Source: Rhodospirillales bacterium (GTDB lineage Bacteria; Pseudomonadota; Alphaproteobacteria; TMED109). From it: a stretch of DNA of 46,453 nucleotides. The translations under genes were made by a program, and so were the position numbers. The DNA lies in the NCBI GenBank assembly GCA_028824295.1, contig JAPPED010000020.1, positions 1 to 46,453 of the forward strand. Direction: 5' to 3'. The notes beneath the pieces were generated by a model. It saw nothing but the letters and a program-made list of their open reading frames with translations. It made no database searches and was not told where the DNA came from. Of the stretch, positions 34,781 to 42,550 are shown piece by piece (position 1 is the first letter of the stretch; every line of letters begins with the position of its first letter).

Positions 34781-36265
34781 ATGCGCTGGCTTTACCTTTC
34801 TCATCGCTGGCTCGGTATCGGCATGTGCCTGTTGTTTGCCATGTGGCCCCTGAGCGGCGTGGTGATGATGTACGTCGGTTTTCCGGAACTTACCGCGAAA
34901 GAACGATATGCCGGTCTGCCTGTCCTTGACGCTGAGCACATTCGCGTCGGGCCGTCGAAGCTGTTGCAACATGCCGCTCCTGACGTTCCAGTCACACAAT
35001 TCAGATTAAGCAATGTTTCAAGCCGCCCTGCTTATTTGTTGAAACAGGCGGAACATCCCTGGCTAGGGCTCTATGCGGACACCGGTGAGTGGCTGAAAAG
35101 ACCAACAGCTGAGGATGCCGCAAGCGCAGCCAGAACGTTTTTTCAGGCTCGACAGGCTGAAGGAGAATCGATTGAAGTTCTTTACCAAGGTATGCTGGAG
35201 ATGGATCAGTGGACGGTTTCCAGCGCGTTGAATTCACACCGGCCGCTGCATAAAGTCGTATTGCATGACACTGCCGCAACCTGGCTTTATGTATCTTCTG
35301 GCACAGGTCAGGTGGTCCGGGATGTAACTCGTAGTGAACGTGTGTGGAACTGGCTTGGTGCCAACTTGCACTGGATTTATCCGGTGCAGTTACGTAAGCA
35401 CAGGACGGTGTGGGCAAATGTATTGGTTGTACTTACCCTGGTGGGACTAGCCTCGGTACTAAGCGGCAGTATTATTGGTGTCATGCGCTTGTGCGTTCGA
35501 CGGCGCTATCGGGGAAACAACGTGAGCCCCTATCAGGGCGTGATGAAACTCCATCATATTGCTGGTTTAGCCTGTGCATTTTTCTTGACGACATTTATGT
35601 TCAGCGGGTTCATGTCGATGACGCCTTGGGGCCTGTTTGATGCGAAAACCAGCTTTACTCAACAATTGTGGCGTTACCAGCAACCGGGTGATATCAGAAA
35701 TTTAGAGGCGGTCTATTCCACTGCGGAGGAAATCCGTCAACTGTTGCAACAATACAAGACTGACGATATCAAGGAATTGAACTGGCATTGGATTGCAGGG
35801 CAATCCTTGCTTGCTCTGAATCATTCTCCTGATGTGTTTCGGTCTGTGTATGGAGAGTACCAGCTTACCGAAGCCAGCATAGCTCCACAGATAAAATCGG
35901 CGATAAGCCATTTGCTCCCTGACAGCGAAGTAGCATCCATGGAGTACTTGGAAGACTATGACAACTACTATTATTCGCATCATGAACGTTATCGCCCGCT
36001 GCCGGTGATAAGGGTCATATTTTCGGACCCTGAATCGACATGGTTTCATATTCATGCACAAACAGGCCAATTACTGGGGCGGTTAACTTTCAAGAACCGC
36101 GTACAACGATGGCTGTTTAACGGACTGCACACACTGGATTTCAGTGTTCTAATCTATCACCGGCCGCTGTGGGACATCTTGCTTGTGCTGCTATGCAGCA
36201 CCGCTGCATTGTTTTCGCTGACGTCCATCACTATTGCCTGGCGACGTCTGAGGATAGATCCCTGA
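34781..36265 (+). CDS. PepSY-associated transmembrane protein (first copy)
   Basis: A 494-residue inner-membrane protein of the PepSY_TM/PiuB-like group. Four membrane spans lie at about 8-30, 208-230, 258-278 and 461-483, with two large periplasmic regions between them. Conserved histidine motifs at the membrane edge include LSHRWLGIGMCLLF, LHWIYPVQLRKH, MKLHHIAGL and RWLFNGLHTLDF. In the related ferrisiderophore reductase FoxB such residues carry heme, so an electron-transfer role at the periplasmic face is likely. ATG 34781 follows GGGAAA; a TTG at 34757 is an alternative. GC is low here (a 60-base sample gave 45%). It resembles the second copy at 36920 over its whole length. Confidence 0.87.
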   Translation: MRWLYLSHRWLGIGMCLLFAMWPLSGVVMMYVGFPELTAKERYAGLPVLDAEHIRVGPSKLLQHAAPDVPVTQFRLSNVSSRPAYLLKQAEHPWLGLYADTGEWLKRPTAEDAASAARTFFQARQAEGESIEVLYQGMLEMDQWTVSSALNSHRPLHKVVLHDTAATWLYVSSGTGQVVRDVTRSERVWNWLGANLHWIYPVQLRKHRTVWANVLVVLTLVGLASVLSGSIIGVMRLCVRRRYRGNNVSPYQGVMKLHHIAGLACAFFLTTFMFSGFMSMTPWGLFDAKTSFTQQLWRYQQPGDIRNLEAVYSTAEEIRQLLQQYKTDDIKELNWHWIAGQSLLALNHSPDVFRSVYGEYQLTEASIAPQIKSAISHLLPDSEVASMEYLEDYDNYYYSHHERYRPLPVIRVIFSDPESTWFHIHAQTGQLLGRLTFKNRVQRWLFNGLHTLDFSVLIYHRPLWDILLVLLCSTAALFSLTSITIAWRRLRIDP

Positions 36266-36399
36266 ATTTTCCCAAACCTTGATTGGAAAAGGTGATGGAG
36301 GAATTATTTTCACGCGACATAGTTGAGAGCCGGACCCATAATCTGGGTGTCGCCTTACGCTTCACTTACTCTGTCGCTGGACATCGGCTACGGCGCATC

Positions 36400-36907
36400 A
36401 AGCGTGAGGCGGGAGTCGAGCATCGGCTGCAGGGAGTCCAGGGACGTAGAGCTAGCCGCTTCCGTCCCGGCCTCCGAGCAGTGGGAAATTGCTGCCAACG
36501 CAGCCGATACCGATGCCGCGTTCAAGCGGCCGGCCAACTTCGATAGTTTCGCCGCCAACACGCCTTCAAACGTTCCGGAATGGACGTTCAACCTCTGGAC
36601 ATCGTACTGCAGTATCGCGGGAACGCCGGCGGAAGTCGGCGGGGCCGCGCGCTACGTCGGTGAGCGCTTCGGCGACGACGCGAATGCCGTGACGCTGGCC
36701 GACTACGGGATTGCGGACGCGTACGCCGCGTGGGACGGCGAGAATTACCGTGTAACAGCCTCCCTCAGTTACGTATTCGACACCGACTACGTTCCTTGGT
36801 CCGACGTGTTCTATCTGCAACAGACCGATCCCAGTGTGCCGTATGCAAATCATTTGATTCTTGGCTCCCCCCGAACCTGGGAGCTTGGCATCGAGTACTT
36901 TTTCTAG
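36400..36907 (+). pseudogene. Relic: C-terminal barrel of a second TonB siderophore receptor
   Basis: About 165 codons match only the last strands of a siderophore receptor: RDVELAASVPASEQWEIAAN, NTPSNVPEWTFNLWTSY, GGAARYVGERFGDDAN, YVFDTDYVPWSDVF and finally LGSPRTWELGIEYFF with the terminal phenylalanine. Signal peptide, plug and most of the barrel are missing. The open frame reaches back to a TTG at 36323, but nothing before about 36400 is receptor-like. Its TAG stop is part of the AGGAG ribosome site of the PepSY gene downstream, so the original receptor and PepSY genes were coupled. Confidence 0.85.
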
Positions 36908-36919
36908 GAGAGCACGCCA

Positions 36920-38383
36920 ATGAACCTGGGGACGTCCACCGTGCAGCGGATCCTCGTCCAGCTTCACCGTTGGATAGGTATCGTTCTCTGTCTAATGTTC
37001 GCCGCTTGGTTTGCGAGCGGGATCGTCATGATCTACGTGCCGTTCCCGCTGCTGCCGCTCGCCGATCGGATCGATCGGGCTGAGGTAGTCGACATAGACA
37101 GAATCCGGGTTACCCCGACTGAGGCTGTCGACCTCGCGGATTCCAGTTCAAGCGTCGGTATTCGCCTGCGGAGCCAGGATGGTCGACCGCAGTATGTGAT
37201 AGCTGACAATGGACGGGCAGTCGTTGTCCAGGCCGACACCGGCGAACTCGCCGCCACGCTCGATTCAGCCAGCGCCGGTCGAATCGCACGCAAGTTCTCG
37301 GGAATCGCTACGCAGAGCGTCCATGGTCCCGTTCAGTACGACCAATGGGTCGTTTACGGTGCCTTTGACGAACTGCGCCCATACTACCGTGTGCGTCTCG
37401 ACGATCCAGCTGGTACGGATCTTTATGTTTCTGCCATTACCGGGGAAGTGGTCCAGCGCACCGCACGGTCACAACGTAGATGGAACTACGTTGGCGCCGT
37501 AGTCCATTGGATTTACCCGACCGTGATCCGCAAACATTGGGCGCTTTGGGACCAACTGGTCTGGTGGGTGTCCCTCGCAGGCATCGTGTTGACGCTCGCC
37601 GGAATCTACCTCGGTATCCTGCGATGGCGGTCCGCCGCCCGTAGCGGTCAACGTGGCCTGTCGAGCCCGTACCGTGGCTGGATGAAGTGGCACCACATCG
37701 GCGGTCTGACCATCGGCGTGGTTGTCCTGACCTGGGTCTTCAGCGGCTGGCTGTCGATGGATCACGGACGGCTTTTCTCGACGCCGTCACCCACACGAGG
37801 TCATGTTGAGCGCTTCACCGGGATGAGTGTACGGGCCGCGGCCGATATGATTCGGATCGACGCGCTTGCCGATACTGCTCCGTTCTCCCATGCGGAAATT
37901 GGCGCGTTTGCCGGGTCGCCGGTACTCAGAACGGCGGGTCCGAATGGACCTAAGTTATGGCGACTGTTTGATAACCAACTGCAGGAATATCGGCCGACCA
38001 CTGCCGAGGTCTCGGCCGCTGTGGGCAATGCCTGGCCCGGCTACGAACCAGTCGATTCCTATGTCTTGGGCGAAAGTGACATCTACACAAGTTTGCGCAG
38101 TGGGTCGCTTCCACCTGACACAGTTCGTATTGTCCTTAACGATCCCGCCGATACGTGGGTACACGTACATCCGACACGAGCCGAGATCATTTCGATCATG
38201 GATCGTAGCCGGAGAGTGTACCGGTGGTTGTTCAACGGATTGCACAGCTTCGATTTCCCGGGAATCGTTGATCGCCGGCCGCTGTGGGACGTGCTGATGA
38301 TCGCGCTGTTGAGTTGCGGCTTTGTTTTCTGCGTCACCGCGATCGTGATCGGATTTCGGCGAATCAAACAGACCACACGCTGA
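36920..38383 (+). CDS. PepSY-associated transmembrane protein (second copy)
   Basis: A 487-residue inner-membrane protein and paralogue of the one at 34781. Spans lie at about 16-38, 209-233, 260-281 and 453-477. The same histidine motifs recur: LHRWIGIVLCLMF, VVHWIYPTVIRKHW, MKWHHIGGL and RWLFNGLHSFDF. Late in the second periplasmic region VRIVLNDPADTWVHVHP resembles the PepSY strand pattern. AGGAG 11 bases before the ATG overlaps the stop of the broken receptor gene. The likely job is reduction or handling of a metal-ligand complex at the periplasmic face. With its receptor reduced to a fragment, it may now serve the intact receptor at 32574. Confidence 0.88.
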   Translation: MNLGTSTVQRILVQLHRWIGIVLCLMFAAWFASGIVMIYVPFPLLPLADRIDRAEVVDIDRIRVTPTEAVDLADSSSSVGIRLRSQDGRPQYVIADNGRAVVVQADTGELAATLDSASAGRIARKFSGIATQSVHGPVQYDQWVVYGAFDELRPYYRVRLDDPAGTDLYVSAITGEVVQRTARSQRRWNYVGAVVHWIYPTVIRKHWALWDQLVWWVSLAGIVLTLAGIYLGILRWRSAARSGQRGLSSPYRGWMKWHHIGGLTIGVVVLTWVFSGWLSMDHGRLFSTPSPTRGHVERFTGMSVRAAADMIRIDALADTAPFSHAEIGAFAGSPVLRTAGPNGPKLWRLFDNQLQEYRPTTAEVSAAVGNAWPGYEPVDSYVLGESDIYTSLRSGSLPPDTVRIVLNDPADTWVHVHPTRAEIISIMDRSRRVYRWLFNGLHSFDFPGIVDRRPLWDVLMIALLSCGFVFCVTAIVIGFRRIKQTTR

Positions 38384-39022
38384 GCCGCGAACCCGGCCGA
38401 AGTTGGCTTCCAGCGAGAGCCCCTAGGCGCGACCCGTGACAGGGATGCTCGCTGCCCCGGAGGGCAGACTACTGAAACGGTGGAAGAGAGGGAGGCCGCC
38501 ATGCGGGAGGCTGGCGCCGAGCGGCAGCAGCTGGGTTGACGGTGGGTGCCGCGTCGTCGAGTTGGCGCACTCTGCCAACTGGCGGCACCCACGACGTCCA
38601 GTTGCAGCGACGGTCCGTCCGGATACTGGCTATGCATGGATGCAGTTCCTCGCTTCCGACTAGGCCGCACTTTGTAGTTTTTGCGCTCGCACTGCACCCA
38701 CCGGTCGCGGTTGAACAGGACCGCGCAACTGTCCGGCAACGTCGACGCCATCCATTTGCCTCGCACCCTGATAATCGCGCGCCGCGCCGCGTCGAGACCG
38801 AGTCGGTCGTGTGCGGACCCCCGCATGCGCTTGCCGTCGATGTCTACGCCGCGTCGAATTCCAAATCACTTCACATGCCGGGGTGAATCGAGATTCCCCA
38901 GGCGGCACGCACCCTTCAGTTCGCGGGACTTCGACGGCCCTGCAGTCTTTCCGTCGGCGCCCACCTGCGAACCCATCGGAGAGGTGTCGCCTATGCCCCG
39001 GCGCAACTTGCTTGGGCACAGG
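38384..39022. other. Long convergent interval with a nested hairpin
   Basis: The interval lies between converging PepSY and methyltransferase genes. At 38542-38592, GTGGGTGCCGC pairs perfectly with GCGGCACCCAC, and inside it GTTGGC pairs with GCCAAC around a 7-base loop. On the minus strand at about 38600-38826 a protein-like frame with GC-rich third positions (STLPDSCAVLFNRDRWVQCE) may be an unidentified relic. Confidence 0.5.
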
Positions 39023-39721
39023 TCAACCGTCGGTCCGCCAATCGATCAGAGCGACATCGCCCCAAGTGCCTGGCGCACGCTCCACCGAATACAGCCGCAG
39101 GCGGTGGCAAATCTCCAGTTCCCGCAGGACATCGGCGAGAGCATGGGCGCGCTCGCGCTTCAGGAGGCGCCCGTTGAGCTGGACGTGCAGTGGCGGCGCG
39201 TAGGGGGCACCGACGCTCTGCACCAGGACGACGCACCGGGCCGCAAAGCGGTGCATCTTCGACAACGAGGTCGCAATATCTTCCATGCGATAGAAGGCGT
39301 TGCATCCGAACACGACGTCGGCCTCCAACTCCGGCGCATCCTCCCAGCTGCAGGGCCAGAGCCGGGGCGCCTCGCTGGATCGTGCCTCCTCCCAGCGGTG
39401 CAGAAACTCCGTCCGCATGGCCAGCGAGGGCTCGACCGCAAAGATCTCGCCAACATGGTTGGCGATCCGCCGGGTGAACGAACCGGATCCGGACCCGATC
39501 TCAAGCACTCGGTCGCGGGGCCGCAGCAGTGGCAGGAGGTCAGTGATCAGCACATCGGCGTGCTGCGCCAGTGGGCTCCGCTCGTCGTAGTCTGGCGCAT
39601 AGCCGCGCCAGAAGGCTTCCTCAGCCGCCTGGTCACGCCAACGCTCGTCGCGTTCGGCCTTCTGGGCGAAGGCCATTTTCCAGAACGCCGACGGTGTCAG
39701 CTCGCGGGCCGGTTCCCCCAT
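39023..39721 (-). CDS. Class I SAM-dependent methyltransferase
   Basis: A 232-residue methyltransferase. Motif I is DRVLEIGSGSGSFTRRIANH, the ribose-binding acidic residue follows in IFAVEPSLAM, and VVFGCNAFYRMEDIATSL corresponds to motif IV. The N-terminal FWRGYAPDYDERSPLAQHAD resembles small-molecule methyltransferases found beside metal-uptake genes. ATG 39721 has a perfect ribosome site (GGAGGGGGAG); a longer start at 39778 would overlap the ABC ATPase gene. It is the last gene of the minus-strand uptake cluster, 43 bases after the ATPase. A role in modifying the transported ligand is an inference from position. Confidence 0.82.
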   Translation of the reverse strand: MGEPARELTPSAFWKMAFAQKAERDERWRDQAAEEAFWRGYAPDYDERSPLAQHADVLITDLLPLLRPRDRVLEIGSGSGSFTRRIANHVGEIFAVEPSLAMRTEFLHRWEEARSSEAPRLWPCSWEDAPELEADVVFGCNAFYRMEDIATSLSKMHRFAARCVVLVQSVGAPYAPPLHVQLNGRLLKRERAHALADVLRELEICHRLRLYSVERAPGTWGDVALIDWRTDG

Positions 39722-39764
39722 CTCCCCCTCCTCGTCTTTTTGACGGCAGGCAGGCAACTGCCGA

Positions 39765-40589
39765 TCAACCGAGGTCATCCCGGCCAGGCAGCAACGCCCG
39801 TCCCCAAGACGTCGGGTACGTCTCGAAGCGAACGCCGAACACCTTCGCGAGAATCCCGGAGTCCAGGATGTCCTCGTTGGTTCCGCAGACCACGATCCGG
39901 CCTTCAGCCATGACCGCTATGCGATCGGCGAAGCGCAGCGCGAGGTTGAGATCGTGCAGCACGACAAGCGATGCGACATCGGTCAAGCAATGGCGCAGGT
40001 ACTGCATGGTTCTGAGCTGATGGGCGGGGTCCAGACTGGCAATCGGTTCGTCGGCGAGCAGCAGGCTAGGCCTTGCAATGAGTGCCTGCGCGAGCAGCGC
40101 ACGGGCGCGCTCGCCGCCCGACAGCGAGGCGAATTGGCGGTCCAGCAGCCCGGTCAGCTCGAGATCCTGAAGCAGACCGCTCGACTCGTCTGCCGTATCG
40201 CCGGCCGCGGGTACGGGTGGTCGAATCGCGCTCCATCCGAGTGCCGCCAGGCCACGTTGCCGGCCGATGTCCAGGAGGTCGGCGACGCTCAGTTCCCAGT
40301 GCGGTGCGAAGAACTGCGGGAGATAGGCGATGCGGCGCGCCCTTTCTTCCGCCGGAAACTCGGCCAGCCGGCGACCTTCCAGTTCGATCCCTCCGCTCCA
40401 CGCCATTTCGATGCCGCCGAGACATTTGAGGGCACTGCTTTTGCCGGCCCCATTCGGGCCGACCAGTGCGAGCAGTTCCCCTGCGAATACCTCGAGTGCG
40501 ACGCCGTCCAGCACCGGGCGACGGGCTTTGGTGAGACGCAGATCTGACAAGCGCGCAAGCGGGTCGGGTTTGGCGGGCGTTTGGGTCAT
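39765..40589 (-). CDS. ABC transporter ATPase, iron-siderophore/B12 type
   Basis: A 274-residue ATPase of the FepC/BtuD/HmuV family that powers the FecCD permease encoded just upstream. Walker A is GPNGAGKSSAL, the Q loop YLPQFF, the signature ASLSGGERARALLAQAL, Walker B SLLLADEPIASLDP and the switch histidine VVLHDLNLAL. All are intact. Its ATG overlaps the permease stop (ATGA, 40586-40589), so the two are translationally coupled. Confidence 0.93.
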   Translation of the reverse strand: MTQTPAKPDPLARLSDLRLTKARRPVLDGVALEVFAGELLALVGPNGAGKSSALKCLGGIEMAWSGGIELEGRRLAEFPAEERARRIAYLPQFFAPHWELSVADLLDIGRQRGLAALGWSAIRPPVPAAGDTADESSGLLQDLELTGLLDRQFASLSGGERARALLAQALIARPSLLLADEPIASLDPAHQLRTMQYLRHCLTDVASLVVLHDLNLALRFADRIAVMAEGRIVVCGTNEDILDSGILAKVFGVRFETYPTSWGRALLPGRDDLG

Positions 40590-41611
40590 TGACGGCTGCG
40601 CCTTGCCAGAATGAGCATGAAGAAGGGCGCGCCGATCAGGGCGGTCAACAAGCCAAGCGGAATTTCCGCCGGCGGAAGGAGACTGCGCGCCAGACCATCA
40701 AGCAGGGCCAGGAGAATGCCGCCCACCAGGGCCGAGGCCAGAATGAGCGGGCCGTGGCGCGGCCCAAGCGTCCAGCGCACCAGGTGCGGCACGATCAGAC
40801 CGACGAAGCCGATCGTGCCGCCCCAGGTGACCGCGAGCGCGACGAGGGCGGAGGCGAGCAAGGTCGCCACTACGACGAAGCGCTCGACGGGGAGCCCCAT
40901 GTTGCGCGCCACGTCGTCCCCGAGGCCGAGGACATCGAGGCCGTGGGCAAGTCGGCGCGCGAACACCAGCAGGAGCAGGCTCGCCAGGGCGATGTAGCCC
41001 AGCTCGCGCCAGAAGGGGGTCTGGATGCCGCCAAGCGTCCACGACAGCACGACCTGGAGGCTGATCGTCTCGTCGGCAAGCGCCAGCATCAGGTAGCTGC
41101 GCAGGGCGCCGAGGAATGCCGCCATGGCGACGCCGGCCAGGAGCAGTCCGGCGGTGTCTCGCACCTGGGCGATGCGAGCCAGCAGGAGGACGGCAAGCGT
41201 TGCGCCGAAGGCGCCCACAAACGACAGGATCGGCAGCAGAAGCAGCGGGGAGACTGCTTGGAAGAGCGCGAGCCCCGGGACCAGCAGCGCGAGGGTGGCA
41301 CCGAGCGCGGCACCCGGCGCGGTCCCGATCAGGAAGGGATCGGCCAGCGGGTTGCGGAAAATGCCCTGGAAGATCGCCCCGGCCGCGCCGAGCAACCCGC
41401 CGACCACGAAGGCGGTCAGCACGCGCGGCAGCCGCCACTCGAACAGCAGACGGTCCAGGGGATGATCGCCCGCCGCCGGCCGGAGCAGATCCAGCAATCG
41501 GCCGGGGCCGAGCAATTCCGGCCCGAGCATCATGGCGAACCCGATGGACAGGAGCACCGCGGCAACGAGAGCTGCCAGCCAGCCGGTCGGGATGGCAAGG
41601 ATGCGCGTCAA
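40586..41611 (-). CDS. FecCD-family ABC transporter permease
   Basis: A 341-residue inner-membrane permease with about ten membrane spans, which passes iron-siderophore, heme, cobalamin or another metal chelate into the cytoplasm. Family motifs include RLPRVLTAFVVGGLLGAAGA, IFQGIFRNPLADPFLIGTAP with GAALGA, and GTIGFVGLIVPHLVRWTLG with GPRHGPLILASALVGG. Its start overlaps the stop of the binding-protein gene (41608-41611) and its stop overlaps the ATPase start, giving a tight binding protein-permease-ATPase set. Confidence 0.94.
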   Translation of the reverse strand: MTRILAIPTGWLAALVAAVLLSIGFAMMLGPELLGPGRLLDLLRPAAGDHPLDRLLFEWRLPRVLTAFVVGGLLGAAGAIFQGIFRNPLADPFLIGTAPGAALGATLALLVPGLALFQAVSPLLLLPILSFVGAFGATLAVLLLARIAQVRDTAGLLLAGVAMAAFLGALRSYLMLALADETISLQVVLSWTLGGIQTPFWRELGYIALASLLLLVFARRLAHGLDVLGLGDDVARNMGLPVERFVVVATLLASALVALAVTWGGTIGFVGLIVPHLVRWTLGPRHGPLILASALVGGILLALLDGLARSLLPPAEIPLGLLTALIGAPFFMLILARRSRQ

Positions 41612-42543
41612 GTCCGGCGGGTCGCAACGAGATCGGGGTGCAGCGCACGGGCGACGCTGCGCACGCCCTCGACGACGCGGGGCCCCGGGATCAGGACCAG
41701 GCCACGCGGGATCGCATCGACCCGCCCGGCGGCGACCGCCGGGATACCGTTCCAGTGGGGGCGCTCGCGAAGGGCAGCGACATCCGCCTCGCTACCCGCA
41801 ACGAGGATATGGTCGGGATCCGCTCGGAACACGGCCTCGCCGCTCACCTGCGAGAGACTCGTGCGGTTGCCGAAGACGTTGAGCCCCCCGGCGTGGCGAA
41901 GGATGTCGTCGGTGTAGGTGCCGGGCCGGACCGAGAGGTAGCCGGCACGGCCGGCCGCGCCGGTCTCGAAGTAGACCCGCTTGGGCGGCCGCGACGCGAA
42001 GCTCTCGGCCAGTGCCGAAAGTTCGCCTTCGATCGTCTGGATCAGCGCCCGCGCCTCCCGCTCGCTGCCGATCGCGCGCCCGACCAGAGCGATGTTGGCC
42101 AGGATGCGCGCCAGCGTCGGATGCTCGAGGACGATTACCGGAACGCCAGCCAGGCGCATCGGCCGCAACAGCCGTGCGGCCGCGTGCCGCGAAGGTGTCA
42201 CGATGACGAGGTCGGCGCCCAGCCGGGCGATGATGTCCGGGCTGAAGCCGATGCGGTTGCCAATGCGCGGCCGGTCGAGGACCTCCGGCGGATAACTGGT
42301 CAGACCGTCGATCGCGACGATGCGCCCGGCGCCGCCAAGTGCCGCAACGATCTCGGTGTTGCTGGAGAACACCGGCACGATGCGGGCAGGCCGGCGGGCG
42401 ATACGGACGCGCCGGCCCAGCGCGTCGGTCACCTCGCGCGGCCAGCCGCCGTGCGACCCCGCCATCACCGCACAGGGTGCGGTGATGGCTACCGCGAGGG
42501 TCCCGGCCGCGGCCGGCAGCAAGCGGCGTCGAGTGAGCTTCAT
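41608..42543 (-). CDS. Periplasmic metal-chelate/cobalamin-type binding protein (FecB/BtuF-like)
   Basis: A 311-residue class III binding protein. ATG 42543 gives MKLTRRRLLPAAAGTLAVAI, an export signal with three arginines that could be Tat-type. The mature part has the expected two lobes: TDALGRRVRIARRPARIVPV and FSSNTEIVAALGGAGRIVAI in the first, a long linking helix, then FETGAAGRAGYLSVRPGTYT and DPDHILVAGSEADVAAL in the second. The ligand is not readable; cobalamin, heme and siderophores are all used by relatives. It lies 7 bases after the receptor gene and overlaps the permease gene, so receptor, binding protein and permease form one operon. Confidence 0.88.
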   Translation of the reverse strand: MKLTRRRLLPAAAGTLAVAITAPCAVMAGSHGGWPREVTDALGRRVRIARRPARIVPVFSSNTEIVAALGGAGRIVAIDGLTSYPPEVLDRPRIGNRIGFSPDIIARLGADLVIVTPSRHAAARLLRPMRLAGVPVIVLEHPTLARILANIALVGRAIGSEREARALIQTIEGELSALAESFASRPPKRVYFETGAAGRAGYLSVRPGTYTDDILRHAGGLNVFGNRTSLSQVSGEAVFRADPDHILVAGSEADVAALRERPHWNGIPAVAAGRVDAIPRGLVLIPGPRVVEGVRSVARALHPDLVATRRT

Positions 42544-42550
42544 CAGGACA

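Noticed and set aside
38542-38592. Integron attC site
   Set aside because: GTTGGC and GCCAAC occur in the wrong order and do not fit the GTTRRRY/RYYYAAC cores.
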